Positions 30,186-42,345 of a DNA stretch of 64,000 nucleotides are shown here, in pieces. The stretch comes from Agelas oroides (taxonomy: Eukaryota > Porifera > Demospongiae > Agelasida > Agelasidae): positions 6,042,814-6,106,813 of the forward strand of contig OX422196.1 of NCBI GenBank assembly GCA_949130485.1, in the 5' to 3' direction. Position 1 is the first letter of the stretch, and every line of letters starts with the position of its first letter. The position numbers were made by a program, and so were the translations under genes. The notes beneath the pieces were generated by a model. That model was not told the DNA's origin, made no database searches, and saw only the letters and a program-made list of their open reading frames with translations.

Positions 30186-30828
30186 GTTGATGTTTCAGAG
30201 TTACCATCAATCCAACGTGGTCCGAGTTGGATAACTGGGGAATGGCAGAGCAGTTGGAAAAAGAATGCAAATTAGATACAAAAACCAAGTCAATGAGAGT
30301 GGATTGCCCATTTGGAGAAAAATGAGTTGGAGTGTCAACAACTTGAGAAAGTGAAAAACTAGTCATGAGGTCACAAAGGTAAGGATAAAAACTGTGAGAA
30401 GAATCCAAAAAATTAACATTAAAGTCACCAAGTAGTACAAAATTAGAAAAACATGACTGCTGAACAGAGAGTAAAACGTCACACAAATTATCAAAAATAG
30501 CAGGTGATGAAGAGGGGGGTCTATAGAATACACACAAACACAATTTAAAATTACATTTAGACAATGATACAACAATGACTTCCAGACCAGTGGAGCCATA
30601 CAAAACTACATTATATGATACACTATTTCTAATGTACATAGCAACTCCACCACCATGCCTATTTCTGTCAAGCCTGACAACAGAATAGTTAGGAATAGAT
30701 ATCTCCGTATCCAAGATATCCATACAGAGCCAGGTTTCAACTAAACAAACAACATCTGGCATGTTCGTAGAACAGAGAGCAGCAAGCTCGTCAATTTTGG
30801 GGAGTAAACTTCTACAATTAAAATACAT
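30091..30828 (-). pseudogene. LINE apurinic/apyrimidinic-type endonuclease domain
   Basis: About 245 residues of EEP-family endonuclease with the expected catalytic blocks: NCRSLLPKIDEL (Asn), CLVETWL (Glu), LLGDFNVNFLDSS (Asp/Asn) and LSNSDHVGL (Ser-Asp-His). It nicks target DNA to prime reverse transcription. The ATG at 30828 is only the first Met in the frame; the real start lies upstream. The frame is lost at the 3' end, just before the RT region. Confidence 0.9.
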
Positions 30829-31197
30829 AACAGAAAAGGACCTACTGGCTGACGGTCTGGAGGAAACAGGAGAAGTTACTGAGTTTGAATTTGGGTTGGA
30901 GGGTGACCCTCCACCAGCTCTCCTAAAAAATGATCACTGTGGGAACTGAGGTCATGTAGAGACTGTGGTGTGTCGTTGGATGTACGGTTGGGATAGGTGT
31001 TCGCTGGTCAAGAGCCCTACCATCAAGGGTCACTAATATCAAAGAGTCGGTAGACTCTCTATGTAGGGATGGCGCCGACGCACAATATATGCAATACTTA
31101 AGCAAAAGCCGTATAACTTCACCACAAACACGCTAAAAGCTTATTTAAGCGCCCAGGCTTCCTCTTTGAGTGGCTTTGTGATCAGCAAGACTCATAC

Positions 31198-32637
31198 TAG
31201 CCTCGTTCCCAGGCTCTTGTGCGGGGGGAGGAAAGAGAGCCTGGTACACACTGTTCGCGCATGCGCCAAATTCCCTTGGTAACCTGCATACTACTCCGCT
31301 ACACTAAAATTACGGTCAATTTCTGTTTACCTTCTGAAAGGCTGCACTGCCTGGTTATACTCCCTGTGGGATACATACGGGCGGTTTTGAAGTCAAAAAC
31401 AATATCGCTTTGACGGTAACGGTCTGCACTGCTTCGTTCGAGGCGATCGGTAAACTTCAAAGGGAAAGATCGCATCAGTCACGTGCCGCAGCGTTTAGCT
31501 GGAATCATAGATAATAGAGCCAAATGGATTGGCAACGGCAAAATAATTTACGGCCAAACCCGGGCAAAACGCAGATGACGTCACGTCCTATCCTTGGTAC
31601 GGCACACCCATTGAAGTTACGGTGAGCAGGCATGTCAGGAAATGCTTACTAACAGGCTTATCTCCTGTGTAGGGTATTGTACGGTAGGTCCAAGCGTATC
31701 TATCGATTATTGCACAGTATCTGCATGCTCTGGTAAATAATTGTGCTATGCTTGGCTGTGAATTAATTGTTATGCAACGTAGAAACGCTAAAATAATAGT
31801 TTTGTAGTTTTTTCTGGAAACTAAACAAGGCTATCCCATGTTGCAAGCGGTCATAACGTGTAAGCAATAGCCAAGAATGCAATAGAATGGCTTATTTATC
31901 TGTAATACAACACACAGTTTCGTGCGAGGCCTTGAAGGGTGTAAATAATGTGAAAAGTCTTGTAGTTTTCTAGAAAGATCGGTGCACTAGGTTAGGTCAA
32001 GTCTGCTGGTACAGATTAGCAGTAGATTGGCAAGTGCAATGCTGACAAAACAAGGGGTCTGCAGCGATTGTGTGCACTTTTCCCTGGCCTTCTGCACAGG
32101 TGGCTACAGCAGTCTCAAAGAACACATCGATCTCTCCTGGTTGTCTCCAGGCCTACTGATAACTCCAAGGACCGTTTCGCACTCCTCCTTAACAGCAGCA
32201 GTCTGCCAGGCACTACTTGACATCTGGGGAAGCAGAAAGCAGACATAACTGTCGCTCTCGTGCAGTCGGCGCTTACAGTCATTGCCGCGTTCGTCTGCAT
32301 CACGTGACCGTAACGAGGATTGTACGTAAAATTATTGTCGTTGCCAATCCATTTGGCTCTATTATCTATGCTGGAATGGACAAACGCGTGGACAATTCCT
32401 GCAAGCGAAGAGCTGAGTACCTTCGTCGCTCCCTCGTCATCGTGTACACAGAGCGTGGTCACTGGCAGGCATCTTTCATACGGGAGAAGTCGGGGTGCCT
32501 TGCGGAGGTTAGTGTAACGGAGCAGATTTTACGGAAATTTCCAAATTCCCAGAAATCCAGGTGGAACTGAGCATGCGCAAACAGTGTGTACCAGGCTCTT
32601 TTCTCCCCGCCCACGCACGAGCCTGGGAACGAGGCTA
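31198..32637. mobile_element. 1.44-kb DNA transposon with long inverted ends and a 7-9 bp target duplication
   Basis: Both ends read TAGCCTCGTTCCCAGGCTC inward. GACTCATAC directly precedes the left end (31189-31197) and directly follows the right end (32638-32646). The inverted similarity continues inward, for example GCCAAATGGATTGGCAACG near 31518 and its complement near 32345. The interior has no convincing transposase. Long ends and a duplication near 9 bp suggest a Mutator-like element, or hAT-like if 8 bp. The exact length is ambiguous because the end base overlaps the duplication. Confidence 0.88.
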
Positions 32638-33451
32638 GACTCATACAAGTGGCCAAAAGCCACGCGGAAGACAACTAAACGCAAAAAGTGTGCGGTCATG
32701 AAAGTGCCACTTTTCGTATTCTTTCTTTCTTTCTAAGTTGTTAAGACCACTATGTTCAACAATGATATCTCGCAAACGGTTTAAAAGTACTCACCGTCAT
32801 TTTAGCACGAAACTGATGCTTATCACAGCGCGGAGCTCTACGACCACTCAGTGTCTTCATAGCTTCAAATTCACCCTGGTCAACAAAAGCCATTCACAAC
32901 ACTCTGAGGCTGCTGTCCGTTGCTTAGGACGCCATTTTAAATTTTGTACGCATGCGCACACGAAGTCTCGTTCCCAGACCAAAGACCACGGTCGTTGGTC
33001 TGGAAGCGAGACTAGTACACAGGCGAAATGGCCAGCGGGCAGTACGCATGGCTGGCACGGTCTTTTCCCCCCGCGGCATTCGGCAAGGCTTATGAACACC
33101 ACGTAGGTAAGGCGCTACCTACTTGTAGCTACACTAAAAATAGCCTACTCACAGCTTTAGTGAACTGTAAAGCTAGCATGGTAAGTTGTCAGTATGATAG
33201 TTTTCTGTGCTGCAGCCGGTCAGTCGTCATGTGATTGACAACTGAAATTGGTTTCACAAAGTTTGGTAGGGAGAGCAGTTGGCCCTTCATCAGGTATAGC
33301 TGGCTATATTACGATTATTATTACATGCCTGGAACCACTACTATTACTGTCAACGCCATTTCAAGTTCTGGTGTTGTGGTTACACTTGAAATATTCTTCT
33401 TAGACTTACTGGTCTAACTGTAACTGAGATTAACATCAAAAAAGTACAGAA

Positions 33452-34047
33452 ACAAGACTTAAAAAACATTAGAAATGTAAAAGGATGTAGGGATGGCATG
33501 CCAAAAAGTATGCAAACAAGGTAGGGATAATGCATGAAAGCAAAGGTCAACATATTGGCAAAGCCCCATCCCTACATCTTTTTCACACTACAGCTGATGC
33601 AATGCTGCTAGATCATATTAGCCTCGCTCCTGAGCTGACATGTGGGAGAAGGAAGGTGGCCTGGGGATGAGGCTAAAACCATGCCATGTACTTTAACAAT
33701 CGACACTATCATAAGTCTGCAGTCTACTCTAACTCGCTGCTTAAGTTGTTGAAGAGGTTCTGTATAACATAATGCTACCAAGGGGGTCATACTAGCCACG
33801 TGGAAGGAGGAAGTGGCCTGAAAAAGAGGCTACAGCCATGAACTGGCAGTAAAGGTTGGAGTAAACTTGTGGTACGTTTTAGGAAGACCCCTATGCACTG
33901 TCTAACTGCAGTGTGAAAAAGATGTAGGGATGGGGCTTTGCCAATATGTTGACCTTTGCTTTCATGCATTATCCCTACCTTGTTTGCATACTTTTTGGCA
34001 TGCCATCCCTACATCTTTTTACATTTCTAATGTTTTTTAAGTCTTGT
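33452..34047. mobile_element. Foldback element with about 140-bp arms
   Basis: The left arm (33452-33597, starting ACAAGACTTAAAAAACATTA) is repeated inverted at 33908-34047 with very high identity. Each arm contains two GATGTAGGGATGG motifs. The 310-bp centre includes a small TAGCCTC element (33619-33676). No coding capacity. Confidence 0.93.
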
Positions 34048-34387
34048 GAGCTAGTGCACGTGGTTTAGGGTCACGATTTCTGAGTAAGATCTCGCCAGAA
34101 AAGTATATGTTAGTCTAAAAGTGGCCTCTACAGGATGCTACAAATACAACTTATCTTTGTGCATTCATGTTAGCATGTAATGGGGGAGTATATAACTGCA
34201 GCTAGGTATGTGGAATTTAGTAGTAAGCTATTACAATCCCCAACACTCCTCCACGAGATTCGCACTGTCATTAAATGTGCCCTTAATGTGAAGGAGGACC
34301 AATCAGGTTGCAGAATGAATTCCACTGCAGTCCAGCTCAAGTCATTCGATTGGTCTATTGTCTAGCAGCCCTGTTACGGTAGCTAGC

Positions 34388-34394
34388 TATAAAT
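34388..34394 (+). promoter_or_regulatory. TATA box of the NIDO gene
   Basis: CTATAAAT lies 91-97 bases upstream of the chosen ATG (34485), leaving room for a short 5' UTR. The spacing is plausible for a focused promoter. Confidence 0.55.
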
Positions 34395-34484
34395 TGACGC
34401 TCTCAACACCCGCGCGACTTTTGCTTTAAAAAAAAAAAGTCTTGCCCCGCATGTACCCACCTTCAACTAGTGCAGCCTTGAAGA

Positions 34485-36921
34485 ATGGAGTGGAAGATTG
34501 CATGCTTGCTGGTCACTCTGCTGGTTTCCTCTGCTGCTGGCTATCCGTTGTTTTCGCTCAGTGGATCAAGGAGGCTTCCTAGGGGTGACGACAACAGTGT
34601 ACTGCAAAGAATGCGTCAATCTTTCCGCTTCTACGGCAGAAACCAATATTATATTCGGGTCAGTACGAGGTAAATATAATTCAGGATTGGAACGGTTAGT
34701 ATTATTCCCCTTGTATTGTACTCCCACTGCAGATCTACAACAATGGTTACGTCTCCCTGGGAAATGGGAAAACCGGTGGCTTTACTTCGCGACCCTTCCC
34801 GTTTAGAGGGACTCCCATGATCGCCCCCTACTGGGCTGATGTGGACACAAGGGCAACGGGAGGCGTGTACTACAAGAATTCAGTCTCTCGCAATGAACTG
34901 AACCGCGCTAGTAGGCTCATTAGTTCTATATACCTACCGTACCCATTTCCGTCCGACCAGCCTCTACATCGTCACATGGTATCGCGTAGGCGCCTTCTCT
35001 CGGAGCAGAAGTCCGGTATGTTTCATGTTTATTGTGTATATCAAAAAATTCTGAAACTTCGCATTTGTTGGCCAACCACAATACAGTCACGTTCTCACAG
35101 TGGTGGGAATGAGCGTAGCACAGAAGACGCAAGATGTAAAACCTAGTGCAGAGGATTTCTAAATTTGACTTTATACTAAGACAGACACCTCCTTCCCAAA
35201 GACTAGTAATACACGTTACATTAATATCCATGGTAGAACTAGTCCTTGCAGGCCGTGCCTGAGAGTCAGGCCCGCGAGACTATGTTAGAACCAGTAGGGC
35301 TATACCTAGGAATACGCGTACGAAGATGGTCCACCTCCAGCCACACTATAGTACGTTGGCGTTCACGAGCGCTGAGGTGGAGAATGTTGCATGAAAGGCC
35401 AGACATGCATGGCAGGAGCTGTTTGTTCCTATGATCATCATTGAGTCTCCAGAACTAGACAGCATTCTTCAGGGTTGTTTTGCTACGTATAAAGACCTAC
35501 GGAACGGAATGGATCATGCAGAGAGCCTCATGCAGGACGTCTGGACCAGCGAAGGATCATAAGAAGTAAGCCGGAGGAGGCGGGAAAACAAGTTAATTTA
35601 TACGCGTTACGCGCTAAGTGCGGAAAAAAATCTTTAACTTGTAGAATTATTTGATGGTCAGCCATTGCCCTCTATCAATGGACTCCCATCTCTTGGTAGA
35701 TTTGCGATTTTGAGCGCTTCTTGATGCTTCGTTTGCACTCTGCAGGATGTGCACGAGTCAACACGGAACACATGAGAAAGTCACGGAAAAGGCTCGCATC
35801 AGATCTGAAATAAAGACCCAGTCGTGAAAGAGAAAGAGGAAATAATAGATCCACTGTGGCAGATTGCAATCAGTGGTGGTATCAAAATCAATAATGATTC
35901 ATCTTTGCCTTTCTTCAACACTGCATGTTTGTAGATGTGCCACAAGTTTAGTACGTTGCTATTGATTGAAGTTATAAAGAGGTTATTGGAATGTGTGGCC
36001 CTACGCTGAGGGTTAATTCTCAGCTAGGGCATTGCAAAAATTCACTGAGACTTTGCTCATTTTCATGCCCAGTTATTTTATCATTAAGTACGCACACCTT
36101 TCTCAGACTGCAACTTCCTCACATGCAGTTGTTTTTCAGATACCATAGTTAGTGAAGTGTAGCTACATGTTTATTTGTAGCTTGGAGTCCTTCGCATTTT
36201 GCAATTCTCTTCATACACCCATTGATGGTATTCACACCAGCTGACTGAAATGAAAAGCAGATTTGAAGGAAATTTTAAACATAGTGACCCAGAGAGCTGT
36301 AGACATGATAACGCCTTTGAGATGAGGCTTCAACAAGACTTTACTGGGCAATGGCTACCACCTGAAGCAAATCCTCTTATGAAACAATTCTTGTTGTTCT
36401 TTTACATTCCACCCTGTCTTTCTGAGTCAGCCCTTCTATCCCTCTATCACAATATATCACAATTAGCTATAAGGTCTTCGATTTATATCACGTGATGTAT
36501 TTAGCACTCATGAGTCCCGAACTTGGAAGTGTTGGTTCAACAGGTAGAGCATAGTGTTCTGATGTTGTCACTGCCAAAAACTCAACTCTGTCCTATATTC
36601 ACCTCTATGCATGTTCTATGTAGCTCATATAAATTTTCTTGCATATATATTTTTTGCAGGTAAACACCTTCCAGCTTGTCCTGGCTACAAACATCCGGCA
36701 GTCGTATGTAATGTTCCTCTACCAAAATATCATATGGACATATGGCAGGGCCTCTGGAGGTCATCATGCTCGTGCAGGACTTAATGCTGGTGATGGCCGA
36801 AGGCAGATTACGGTTCCCTACTCTGGCAGCTCAGCGGTTTCCAGCATTGAACAAAGGAGCAATGTCCGTGTACGTGGACTCTATATCTATCGCACTACTG
36901 GATCTTCAGTTCCAGCTGCAC
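34485..36921 (+). CDS. NIDO unit 1 (with frame disruption in exon 2)
   Basis: Exon 1 carries the signal peptide and [19 protein letters not shown]. Exon 2 (34733-35015) has [11 protein letters not shown] and [20 protein letters not shown]. Exon 3 (36660-36921) has [20 protein letters not shown] and [12 protein letters not shown]. Exon 2 is 283 nt, whereas units 2 and 3 have 282 and 276 nt. The frame is open as IAPYWADVD on one side and as [14 protein letters not shown] one frame over on the other, so an extra base near the CCC run at 34942-34944 is indicated. The intron after exon 2 is long (1.64 kb). Confidence 0.85.
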
Positions 36922-39900
36922 GTAAGTGAAGTTTGTTTTGACCGCAATGAATGTTTATAAAATATACTAGCTAAAAATTAGCAACCAGCTAAGTTAATGC
37001 AGTAGTAATTTGTATTGGTTCTTCTGCTATATGCAGCTTCAACGCCAGTACGTCCACCTGTGAATCCAAGATTGAACAACTTCTTTCCATTTACAAGACT
37101 CTCAGTACTTCCAAGGGGTGATGATAATTACAGAGCACTCAGAGTTCGCCAATCAATCAAGATGTATGGTCGATCATACCAAATGGTTTATGTGAGTTTG
37201 TCAGCTAATCTATGCCTGGCGATCAACTCTGTGTTACTTTTTGTTAATTTTACAGGTCTCCAACAACGGCTACATCTCTCTGAATGGGTACACCGGTGGC
37301 TACACCCCAAGACCTTTCCCATACCGATCAATCAGGCCCATCATTGCTCCCTACTGGGCTGATATAGACACAAGGAGTGGTAGTGGACGTGTGTACTATG
37401 GAGAGACAACATCTTCCAGTCTCCGTTCAAGAGCTGCTGGTCTAGTGAGGAGGATCTACCAAGTATCTTTCTCTCCCACCCACCTCTTCATTGCCACATG
37501 GTACAATGTGGGCTACTACAACCGACACACAAACAGGGTAATAAACAGCTGCTGATCACTCGTAACAACATGCCTAGTATATTGGGGGCAGATTGGGTGC
37601 ATGTTAATGGCACCTGAATGGCCACTGCTATATATGTGAACTCAGCAATACAAAATACTGAAAACTACTATCTACTATTTCACCATGCATGTACATGGGC
37701 CAGCATGCAATGCCTACAATGGGATTATGCAAGATTGCACATGGTGATGTGGTTACATAGAAGATCCTTAACCACTCAGAACTGTCAAAATTGGGCAGTG
37801 GGCACATTCACAGAACAATATACAGTAATAGTTATCTTTGTTCTCCACAGCGCAACACTTTCCAAGTCGTGGTTGCCTCTGATAGTCGCCAGTCTTTCAT
37901 CATCTTTAACTACAACCGGCTGCAATGGACCACTGGGGATGCCTCAGGAGGACGACGCACTGGATTTGGAGGCACTTCAGCAAGGGCTGGCATCAATGGT
38001 GGCTATGGTGTTAATGCCATCACTCTATTTGGATCTGGATCACGGTCACTCATGTACAAGACTAGGGATACCAACTGTGGACTGAATGGAGTATTTGTGC
38101 TAGCACCAAGCCGTACAGGTAAACATAGTACCAGTCCTTGGTATCCCATGGTGGTGCCTATCAAACAGACAGTGTACCTGGTACAAGTTACTCTCTGTTT
38201 TGATAACCTTAGTAGTTTGCATAATTTCTGAAGTGAATTATGCAAACTACATAATTCACTTTTGTCGCAGAAATTATGTAATGTAGTCAAACTGAGAGTA
38301 ACCACCTCTACGAAGTATCTATATACACCTAAATAAAAGCAGCTCCCGGTTGTTTTAGTGCTGTATTTACTCAATAAAAGCTTAGAATCATTCATAATAC
38401 TGGTCTAAGCAATCGTACTGATTTCTCCCAGGTCTTTTCTATCCGTATGCTGGCAGCAGGTCTTTGGGTCACAGGGATGATGGCTATGTAACAACCAGAT
38501 TCTCAATGCCTTTCTACGGCAGACGAGAGAGTGTATTGCGTGTAAGTAACAATTCTAATCATGACATTATCACCATGGTTTAATATATTAGCTTTTCTTG
38601 TCAGGTTTACAACAATGGCTACATGACTCTGAGAGGGCTTTATGATAGGTACACTCCTCGTCCGTTCACAAGGGGCTATCCTATGATTGCTCCCTACTGG
38701 GCTGATGTTGATACAAGGTCGGGCCCTGGCAGAGTCTACTATAGAGCAACAACTAACCGTTATCTTCTGAAGAGGGCAAAGTTTGAAGTGGAATCTACTC
38801 AGAGGAGGAATTTCAATCCAACAAGGATCTTCATCGCTACATGGAATAATGTGGGCTACTACAACAGACGCTACCACCTGGTTAGTCTCTATGGCATGTG
38901 ACTTTCCTGTGGCCTCATGTAGTTTTACTAGAAATTTGTCCCTATTGTTTGCAGCGAAACAGTTACCAGGCTGTGATTGCTACAGATGGCCGTAGCACCT
39001 ATGTGTTGTTCATTTACAAGGACATTCGCTGGACAACTGGTGATGCTTCAAAAGGAAGGAATGGCTTTGGTGGCTACGTTGCCCGGGCAGGTATCAACTC
39101 TGGTGTTGGCAGATACACCTACGTCCCAGGATCAGGATCTCAAAATCTAATGCTTAGCTTGGAGACAAGGACAAATGTCCGCATGCCAGGAATATTCATT
39201 CTTCGTGGAAGCCCAGGTAATAAATTATTCATGCAAGTGAGTACTTTGATATTATGCTGCACACAAGTCATGCACATTTGAAACCTGGATGTGTCTAAAA
39301 TGGATGATTTGCTTCCACAGCTCTTGCTGTTACTGAAATTCATGATTCCATTGTCAGTAATGAAGATTACACAGATCAGAGCATCAACAAGCAAGAATAT
39401 GAGGCCAACATGGAAAGAAACGAGGCCACTCTAGATGATGATGCTGTGAATGTTCTAACCCAAGAGCTTGACAATCTTGCTGTCTCTAAGTTTGCTGAGA
39501 ATACAGAAGAAGCTGTTGAAAAGGCAAAAGTTAGAATGGAAGACATGAACGAGGGAAGGGAAGAAGGGGAGATGGATGAAGAAGAAGTGAAAGTAAATGA
39601 AGTGAAAGCAGAAGAGGAAGAAGGAGCTGAAGAAGAGGGGATGGGAGAAGTGAAAGTAGAAGAGGAAGGAGCGGAAGAAGAGGGGATGGAAGATGTGAAA
39701 GCAGAAGAGGAAGAAGGAGCTGAAGAAGAAGGGATGAAAGAAAAAGTGAAAGTAGAAGAGGACGAAGAGGGAGCTGAAGAAGAGGGGATGGAAGAAGAAG
39801 AACCAGAAGGAGTCGAAGAAGAGGGACTGGAAGGAGTTGAAGAAGTTAAAGAAGAGGAAGTTGAAGAAAGGGGGATGGAAGAAGGACTGGAAGAAGAGGG

Positions 39901-40450
39901 AGTAGGAGATGAAGCTGAGAAGCAAGAGGAGGAGGAGGAAAATGATGAGATTGTAGATGAAGAGAAGCAGGCACTGATTGATGATGAAGATGAGGAGGCT
40001 ACCGAGGAGGGTGGTGGTGGAAAGGTACAGGGAGGTGGTGGAAAGGTGCAGGGAGGTGGAGGAAAGGTGCAGGGTGGTGGAGGAAAGGTGCAGGGAGGTG
40101 GTGGGAAGGTGCAGGGAGGTGGTGGAAAGGTGCAGGGAGGCGGTGGAAAGGTGCAGGGAGGTGGTGGGAAGGTGCAGGGAGGTGGTGGAAAGGTGCAGGG
40201 TGGTGGAGGAAAGGTGCAGGGAGGTGGTGGGAAGGTGCAGGGAGGTGGTGGGAAGGTGCAGGGAGGTGGTGGAAAGGTGCAGGGAGGCGGTGGAAAGGTA
40301 CAGGGAGGTGGAGGAAAGGTGCAGGGAGGCGGTGGAAAGGTGCAGGGAGGCGGTGGAAAGGTTCAGGGAGGTGGTGAAGAAGTGATGAAGGTGGAGGAAG
40401 TTGAGGATGAGAAGGTTGAGGTGGAAGAGGATGCTAAGGTGGAAGAATAA
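34485..40450 (+). CDS. Secreted triple-NIDO protein with Glu-rich and GGGGKVQ-repeat tail
   Basis: Ten exons: 34485-34658, 34733-35015, 36660-36921, 37037-37191, 37256-37537, 37851-38118, 38432-38541, 38605-38880, 38955-39216, 39321-40450. They encode about 1066 residues if the single extra base in exon 2 is disregarded. The signal peptide is [20 protein letters not shown]. Each NIDO domain (nidogen-type extracellular domain) is preceded by a short LPRGDDN or LGHRDDG segment and spans three exons with the same phases (0, 0, 1). The tail is strongly acidic and repetitive. It is probably an extracellular-matrix or surface-coat protein; function is inferred from domains only. An AATAAA overlaps the stop codon (40446-40451). 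Confidence 0.88.
37037..38118 (+). CDS. NIDO unit 2
   Basis: Exons 37037-37191, 37256-37537 and 37851-38118 encode [86 protein letters not shown] and [11 protein letters not shown]. It is fully open, and all NIDO landmarks ([30 protein letters not shown]) are present. Exon phases equal those of units 1 and 3, so the units arose by duplication of a three-exon block. Confidence 0.95.
38432..39216 (+). CDS. NIDO unit 3
   Basis: Exons 38432-38541, 38605-38880 and 38955-39216 encode [96 protein letters not shown] and [11 protein letters not shown]. It is complete and ends in phase 1, feeding the single large tail exon. Confidence 0.95.
39321..40450 (+). CDS. Acidic and Gly-Lys-Val-Gln repeat tail (last exon)
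   Basis: The last exon encodes about 376 residues. A short region ([20 protein letters not shown]) leads into a Glu-dominated stretch with recurring [10 protein letters not shown] and EVKVEE blocks. Then come 17 exact-length units of Gly-Gly-Gly-Gly-Lys-Val-Gln (40010-40366) and a closing Glu/Val-rich segment ending at the stop 40448-40450. Acidic runs suggest cation or mineral binding; the Gly repeat suggests a flexible or cross-linkable rod (Lys and Gln are transglutaminase substrates). Both roles are inference. Confidence 0.9.
40010..40366. repeat. 21-bp coding minisatellite, 17 units
   Basis: 357 bases are exactly 17 units of GGAGGTGGTGGAAAGGTGCA plus one base. Variation is almost all synonymous (GGT/GGA/GGC), so the peptide is kept while DNA drifts. 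The minus strand is also open here, which is a by-product of the repeat. Confidence 0.97.
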
Positions 40451-42055
40451 ACTTGAGAACTTTTCTACTGTAGTGTTGTAGCTGAAGGTTAGTAAGCAGC
40501 CTAGCCATGTATGCATCACATTGTTTTATGTTTAGTGCATGCACATCCTGTAATAGACATTTAATATAGCTATGATAAAATTGTAATGGCTACCCAACTC
40601 ATTTATGTGTAGTGCAGCACCAAGTTTGGATGTGAAACCCCTAAGGCTCATGAACCACTTACGGTACCTAACTCTAATACCACCTTTGCTACTATAGTAC
40701 AGGTGGTTAGCCTCGTTTTCCTTGGGCCCGGGAATGAGGCTATAGTCTGTGATGAAATGTTCATTTCACACTGGTGCAAACTGTCCCTAAGGAGAAAATG
40801 TTCTGGGACACTATGCAGTGCAGCACTTCAAGAGGGGTGGAGGTTGGCTGCATGGATACAAGTACACGTGCATATGTACCATAGTATGTAACATGGCAAT
40901 AAATCTGAACAATGTGTAGTACAACATGTGGTATAGAGCTATTCTACTGGAAGTGCCACAGTCATGCACATGAAATTTACCTTAGCTTGCTGCAACTGTC
41001 TTGTCATACACAATATCCATTGACTGCATGTGAAGGATCTGATGGGCCTCTACAATCAATGGACTGGATTGACATTTTTGTACTACTTCTATGCTCCTTA
41101 ACAAAAGTGATCTGCATGTAGGGTTGTGTAATCTGTAATGTGACCTGAAAATCGTCTTGCACCAACAGATTTTGACAAAACCAAATCAATGTGTAACAAC
41201 ACTATAGCAGGTGAAGGTCTAGCTAGCCTCACTCAATACATTCAGCTAGCACTGGCATGTAGGTGTTGCGTGGAAGAAATGAGTTGTTACTTGATCACAC
41301 TGGCATTTTGATCACTGGTATGTATACATGCTCAAGTAGGAGGATTAAATACCTACAACTAGTAATAAACTGTTTACCTGACTGCAAAGTTCAACCTCCG
41401 TCCATATATAGTGACTATACACCTAGCTGTATGAAGTCAGTTGTCTACACTAAAATACGGGAGGAAAATTAAGCCACTACACCTTGGATAGCTACAAAGA
41501 CCTCTGTTACTGACAACATGCATGCAGTAGCATCAATTTTGCTTCAAGTTCTATGGCTACCCATGTATGCTGGGATAGTTATTCCAATGACTGTTCATAC
41601 AGGGAGAAGCTGCAGGGTGTCCACAGAACCATACAGGTGAGATAGTCTCATTGGTTAGCATAAAAGTGATTTTTAGTAGTAAAAATGTCAGTTCACCAGT
41701 CCAGTCCAGTGATTGTAGATGGTTAGCTCTGATCTAAGTGAGAGCATGATGTAATGGGCATGCAGCTGCATAACTGGCTTACACATGCATCCAACAGCAC
41801 AGGTGAGCATCAACATTAAGCATGCACAGTGAGTCCAGTCATGCTATTTCTTCTTAGTTCATACAACAGCATGCTGTCCTGTTCACTTTACCCCCCCCCC
41901 CCCCCCCCCCACCCACTCCCCATTTCCATTTGCCAAGCCATGACAGATGTGTAGTCTGGTCTTTGACAAGATGGGACCTCTATTTGGGCTCCCTTGTAAC
42001 TCCTCCGCCCAACAATAATATTACAGTTGCTCAGAACATCTTGCCTCATGCTGGA

Positions 42056-42345
42056 AATAAAGGAATTTAGATGTTATGAGGCGAAAATAGAGGGAAGTGA
42101 AAAGGTCGGCAGTCGCCGGGAATCAAACCCAGGACACCACCTCTGGCTTGAGCCGCCAGTGCTCTTCCACTGAGCCATGTTCTCTCCTGATGGAGAGAAG
42201 TTTCCGGTCAACCCCTAACAGAGTTCTGACGGCACATACTGAGTGGCTGCCAAGTGTGTGACTGAGGCATTCAGTACCACCTGTGCAGTACATATAGAGG
42301 ATTGTGGGGTTGGTGGCTGTCCGGCTGTCACCCATGCTGAGTGTT
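42056..42345 (-). mobile_element. tRNA-derived SINE, copy 1
   Basis: On the minus strand it contains ATGGCTCAGTGGAAGAGCAC (box A like) and CCTGGGTTTGATTCCCGG (box B like), followed by a body ending TTTTCGCCTCATAACATCTAAA. Head-to-head with copy 2. Confidence 0.85.

Larger units (their letters stand above)
27545..31160 (-). mobile_element. Nearly full-length CR1/L2-like LINE
   Basis: The minus-strand element has an upstream open segment (30923-31105), an endonuclease ORF, a reverse-transcriptase ORF and an A-rich 3' end (27545-27610, AATAAAAAATAAAA-like on the minus strand). It is inactive: a frameshift separates endonuclease from RT near 30110-30185, a stop follows the FNGRKC motif near 28860, and a MITE interrupts the C-terminal part at 28230-28679. 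Clade assignment is from motif style only. Confidence 0.9.

Noticed and set aside
39455-40519. 354-codon minus-strand frame over the NIDO tail
   Set aside because: It is the complement of the Glu-rich and Gly-repeat exon; Phe/Ser/Leu-rich composition is what that complement gives, and it lacks splice or start context.
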